Source of the DNA: Allokutzneria sp. NRRL B-24872
GTDB taxonomy: Bacteria > Actinomycetota > Actinomycetes > Mycobacteriales > Pseudonocardiaceae
Assembly: GCF_002155965.1 (NCBI RefSeq)
Contig: NZ_MUMH01000063.1
Coordinates: 1 to 32,004, forward strand
Direction: 5' to 3'
Length of the DNA: 32,004 bases
Part shown: positions 30,132 through 32,004 of the stretch, piece after piece
Layout: every line of letters starts with the position of its first letter
How positions within the stretch are numbered: the stretch's first letter is position 1
Translations under genes and position numbers: made by a program
Notes under the pieces: generated by a model
Database searches by the model: none
The model's input: only the letters and a program-made list of their open reading frames with translations
What the model was told of the DNA's origin: nothing

Positions 30132-31669
30132 ACGCCTTCGACCCACCACGTCGTCCCGTCCCCGGCCAGCAGCAGCGCCCGCTCGCCGCCCTCGCCGTTG
30201 GGCTCCAGCACCACCTGCAGCCGGACCAGCCCGGCGGCCGGCCACGGCCCCGACCAGCGCAGGACCTGGCGCGGTGGCCCCTTCTCGGTCAGCACGGCGC
30301 ACGGGGCCGCGCTCAGCTCGTCCCGCGCGCTCACGCCGACCTCCGCCCCGTTCCCGTCCAGCACCACCACCGGGACCGGGCCGGTGACCAGGCGCTCCGG
30401 CGTGGGCTCGGGAACCGCGGCCGGCCACGGCCGCTCGGCGGGGCGCTCCGGGACCGGCGGGTCTCCCCAGGGCACCAGCCGCACCCGCTCGCCGGGGCCG
30501 CGCCCACCCCCGATCACCCCGCGCCACACCGAATCCGGGCCGAGCAGGCCCTGCACGCGCACCAGCGCGCGGCCCGCGCGCTCGGCCCCCGAGGTCTCCG
30601 CCTCGCCGCTGAGCAGGTCCAGCTGCAACGCCTCCGCGCCGATGACCTCGCGGGGATCGAGCAGCAGCACGGAGATCCCGCCGTCCAGCCCGCCGTCACC
30701 CGCCACGCGCAGCCACCCGTCGAGCTGCCAGCGCACGCGGTCCCGCACACCCTCCACGGTCAGCGGCTCCGCACAGCGCCACACCCGCTCCAGCTCGGTG
30801 CCGCCCTCGGTGCGCGCGCGGATGCCCAACCGCACGCACGCCAGCCCCCGCCGGGCCAGCTCCGCGTGCATCCGTTCCCCGATCGCCTTGGCCGCGAAGG
30901 CCGCGACGTCCACCCTCGTCACGGGCGGGTCGAACTCCTCGGTGACGCTCAGCTCCGGCGGGGGTCTTCGCCGCGACGGCGCGCGCTCCTCCAGCCCGGC
31001 GGCGAGTCGGTGCGCCAGCGCCCCCGCCGTGCCGAAGCGGTTGAGCACGTCGGCGGCGGGCAGCTCAGCGAACTCGCCGAGGGTCCGCACACCCAAGCGC
31101 CGCACCAGGTCCACCAGCTCCGCGCGTCCGGGAAGGCGCTCCGCCGGCTGGTCCAGCTCGCCGATGCCCAACGGCGCGAGGAACTCCGGGCTGCCCTCGG
31201 GCGGGACGACGAGGCCCCCGCGCGCGGCCAGTGTCGCGGCGAACAACCCGTCGGCGACACCGACCTGGCACTCCACCCCGGCCTCGGCCACCTTGTCGAC
31301 CAGCAGTTCGGCCACCGTCTCCTCGCCGCCGAAGTAGCGGCTCGGGCCGCGCGCGGGGACGGCGAGCAGGCCGGGGCGGACCACCTCCACGCCCGGGGTC
31401 AGCCCCTCCACGGCGGCCACGACCGGCTCGAACACCCGCGCGTCCCGGCCAGGGTCGTCGGCGACCAGCTCCAGGTCCGGGCACGCCCGCTGGGCTTGCC
31501 TGCGCCGCTGACCCCGCCGCACACCCACCGCGCGAGCGGTTGCCGAGCAGGCCAGGACGCGGTTCGCCGCGACCACCGCGAGCGGTACGTGCGCGCCCAG
31601 CCCGGCCGTGGTGGCCGCCGCGATCACCGGCCAGTCCGGGCACCAGACGACGATCAGCCGGGTAGGCAC
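30122..31669 (-). CDS. imuB: ImuB, Y-family-like mutasome hub protein
   Basis: A 515-residue Y-family polymerase homologue. The catalytic Asp motif of DinB-type enzymes is replaced at the N-terminus (RLIVVWCPDWPVIAAA). PSRYFGGEETVAELLVDKVAEAGVECQVGVADGLFAATLAA and the thumb/little-finger-like region (LGVRTLGEFAELPAADVLNRFG) are typical. ImuB in mycobacteria is a non-catalytic adaptor linking DnaE2, ImuA' and the beta clamp; SVTEEFDPP near residue 250 lies at the little-finger entry. GTG 31669 is the start. It overlaps the upstream imuA' reading frame by 16 bp, indicating translational coupling. The 3' end overlaps the APC permease gene by 10 bp. Confidence 0.92.
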   Translation of the reverse strand: MPTRLIVVWCPDWPVIAAATTAGLGAHVPLAVVAANRVLACSATARAVGVRRGQRRRQAQRACPDLELVADDPGRDARVFEPVVAAVEGLTPGVEVVRPGLLAVPARGPSRYFGGEETVAELLVDKVAEAGVECQVGVADGLFAATLAARGGLVVPPEGSPEFLAPLGIGELDQPAERLPGRAELVDLVRRLGVRTLGEFAELPAADVLNRFGTAGALAHRLAAGLEERAPSRRRPPPELSVTEEFDPPVTRVDVAAFAAKAIGERMHAELARRGLACVRLGIRARTEGGTELERVWRCAEPLTVEGVRDRVRWQLDGWLRVAGDGGLDGGISVLLLDPREVIGAEALQLDLLSGEAETSGAERAGRALVRVQGLLGPDSVWRGVIGGGRGPGERVRLVPWGDPPVPERPAERPWPAAVPEPTPERLVTGPVPVVVLDGNGAEVGVSARDELSAAPCAVLTEKGPPRQVLRWSGPWPAAGLVRLQVVLEPNGEGGERALLLAGDGTTWWVEGVYE

Positions 31670-32004
31670 AAGCGGACCGTGCGGGGGCGCGCGGCGGCTG
31701 CTCGGCCGGTGGCGTGGATGTCGACCTCGCGGTGGGTGAGGTGGCCGTCCCCGGCTCCGGCACCGTGCCAGCGGGTGTTGGCGCAGCGCAGTTGAACGTC
31801 GGCGGAGGGCCAGGGGCCCAGGGGCAGGAGCACGGTTCCGCGTTGGCGCACGCGTGCGGAGAGCTTGCGGACCTGGGCGGGGCTGAGCGTGGTGGTGCCG
31901 GTGAAGGCGACGAGGTCGATGCCGTCGGCGAGCGCGGCGACGACTTCGCCGAGCTGGGTTCCCGGGCGGGGCACCAACGCCAGGCGCTGCACGGCGATCC
32001 CGGC
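31654..32004 (-). CDS. imuA': ImuA' (C-terminal part, cut by the window edge)
   Basis: An open frame that enters from the right edge and stops at 31654 encodes the last 116 residues of a protein directly upstream of, and overlapping by 16 bp, imuB. Segments RLALVPRPGTQLGEVVAALADGIDLVAFTG and GTVLLPLGPWPSADVQLRC match the RecA-like ImuA' protein of actinobacterial mutasomes, which binds ImuB. The C-terminus is basic and Arg/Ala-rich. The start and any promoter or LexA box lie outside the window. Confidence 0.85.
   Translation of the reverse strand, partial: AGIAVQRLALVPRPGTQLGEVVAALADGIDLVAFTGTTTLSPAQVRKLSARVRQRGTVLLPLGPWPSADVQLRCANTRWHGAGAGDGHLTHREVDIHATGRAAAARPRTVRLCLPG

Noticed and set aside
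27678-30527. Minus-strand frame of 949 codons spanning several genes
   Set aside because: Only its last 130 codons have protein-like content (the four-helix protein from 28067); the rest is antisense to the AraC and permease genes.
28112-31795. Plus-strand frame of 1227 codons opposite imuB
   Set aside because: Shadow frame of the permease and imuB; no domain or initiation signal.

Overview
The window is GC-rich, has GTG starts and -10 boxes placed just before start codons, and carries DnaE2/ImuB translesion genes, an F420-dependent Ddn-like enzyme, a StrR-like regulator and a 13E12/DUF222-HNH protein. This points to a filamentous actinobacterium, most likely of the order Pseudonocardiales (Lentzea, Saccharothrix or Amycolatopsis type). 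The assignment rests on gene content and style; no taxonomic marker gene is present.

Layout. (1) 1-4.9 kb: a structured hairpin and a G17 tract at the left edge, then a minus-strand pair (dialkylglycine decarboxylase dgdA plus a DUF1444-like protein) divergent from a LysR regulator, then an atypical short SDR divergent from a second LysR regulator. (2) 4.8-9.9 kb: a hairpin/operator-like element that shares a 21-nt core with the left-edge hairpin, followed on the plus strand by a LURP-one/Tubby-fold protein, a secreted esterase, a secreted lipase and a GH94-like phosphorylase. (3) 9.9-13.2 kb: on the minus strand a terpene-synthase-like protein that has lost both metal-binding motifs, and a YjbR protein; then on the plus strand a large polytopic membrane protein. 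(4) 13.15-14.6 kb: a 300-bp intergenic stretch with a strongly structured 107-nt element, followed by a DUF222-HNH (13E12-type) gene. (5) 14.7-21.1 kb: MHS-type transporter, Ddn-like enzyme, StrR-like ParB-domain regulator, LysR/EamA exporter pair, DUF6194 protein and an MFS exporter. (6) 21.1-21.9 kb: a 400-bp gap with hairpins, a well-formed 8-codon ORF and a possible transposase scrap, then a small secreted DUF6355 protein and a 20-bp-stem terminator. (7) 21.9-32 kb: dnaE2 with a perfect LexA box in a divergent promoter shared with a trypsin-like protease, a secreted WbsX/GH99-like protein, a small membrane protein divergent from an AraC regulator, an APC permease, then imuB and the 3' part of imuA' at the right edge.

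How the parts relate. DnaE2, ImuB and ImuA' form the actinobacterial mutagenic translesion mutasome, here on one strand but separated by five unrelated genes. Three regulator-target pairs (LysR-dgdA, LysR-SDR, LysR-EamA) are divergent. Six convergent pairs overlap at their 3' ends by 4 to 51 bp. Secreted hydrolases (esterase, lipase, trypsin-like protease, GH99-like) and the GH94-like enzyme suggest a saprophytic lifestyle. No complete biosynthetic cluster, CRISPR array, tRNA or rRNA was seen.

The best candidates for something undescribed are the switch-like structured element at 13230-13336, the paired hairpin/operator elements at 7-71 and 4829-4887, the motif-less terpene synthase homologue, and the repeated palindrome GTCCACWGTGGAC embedded in coding sequences.
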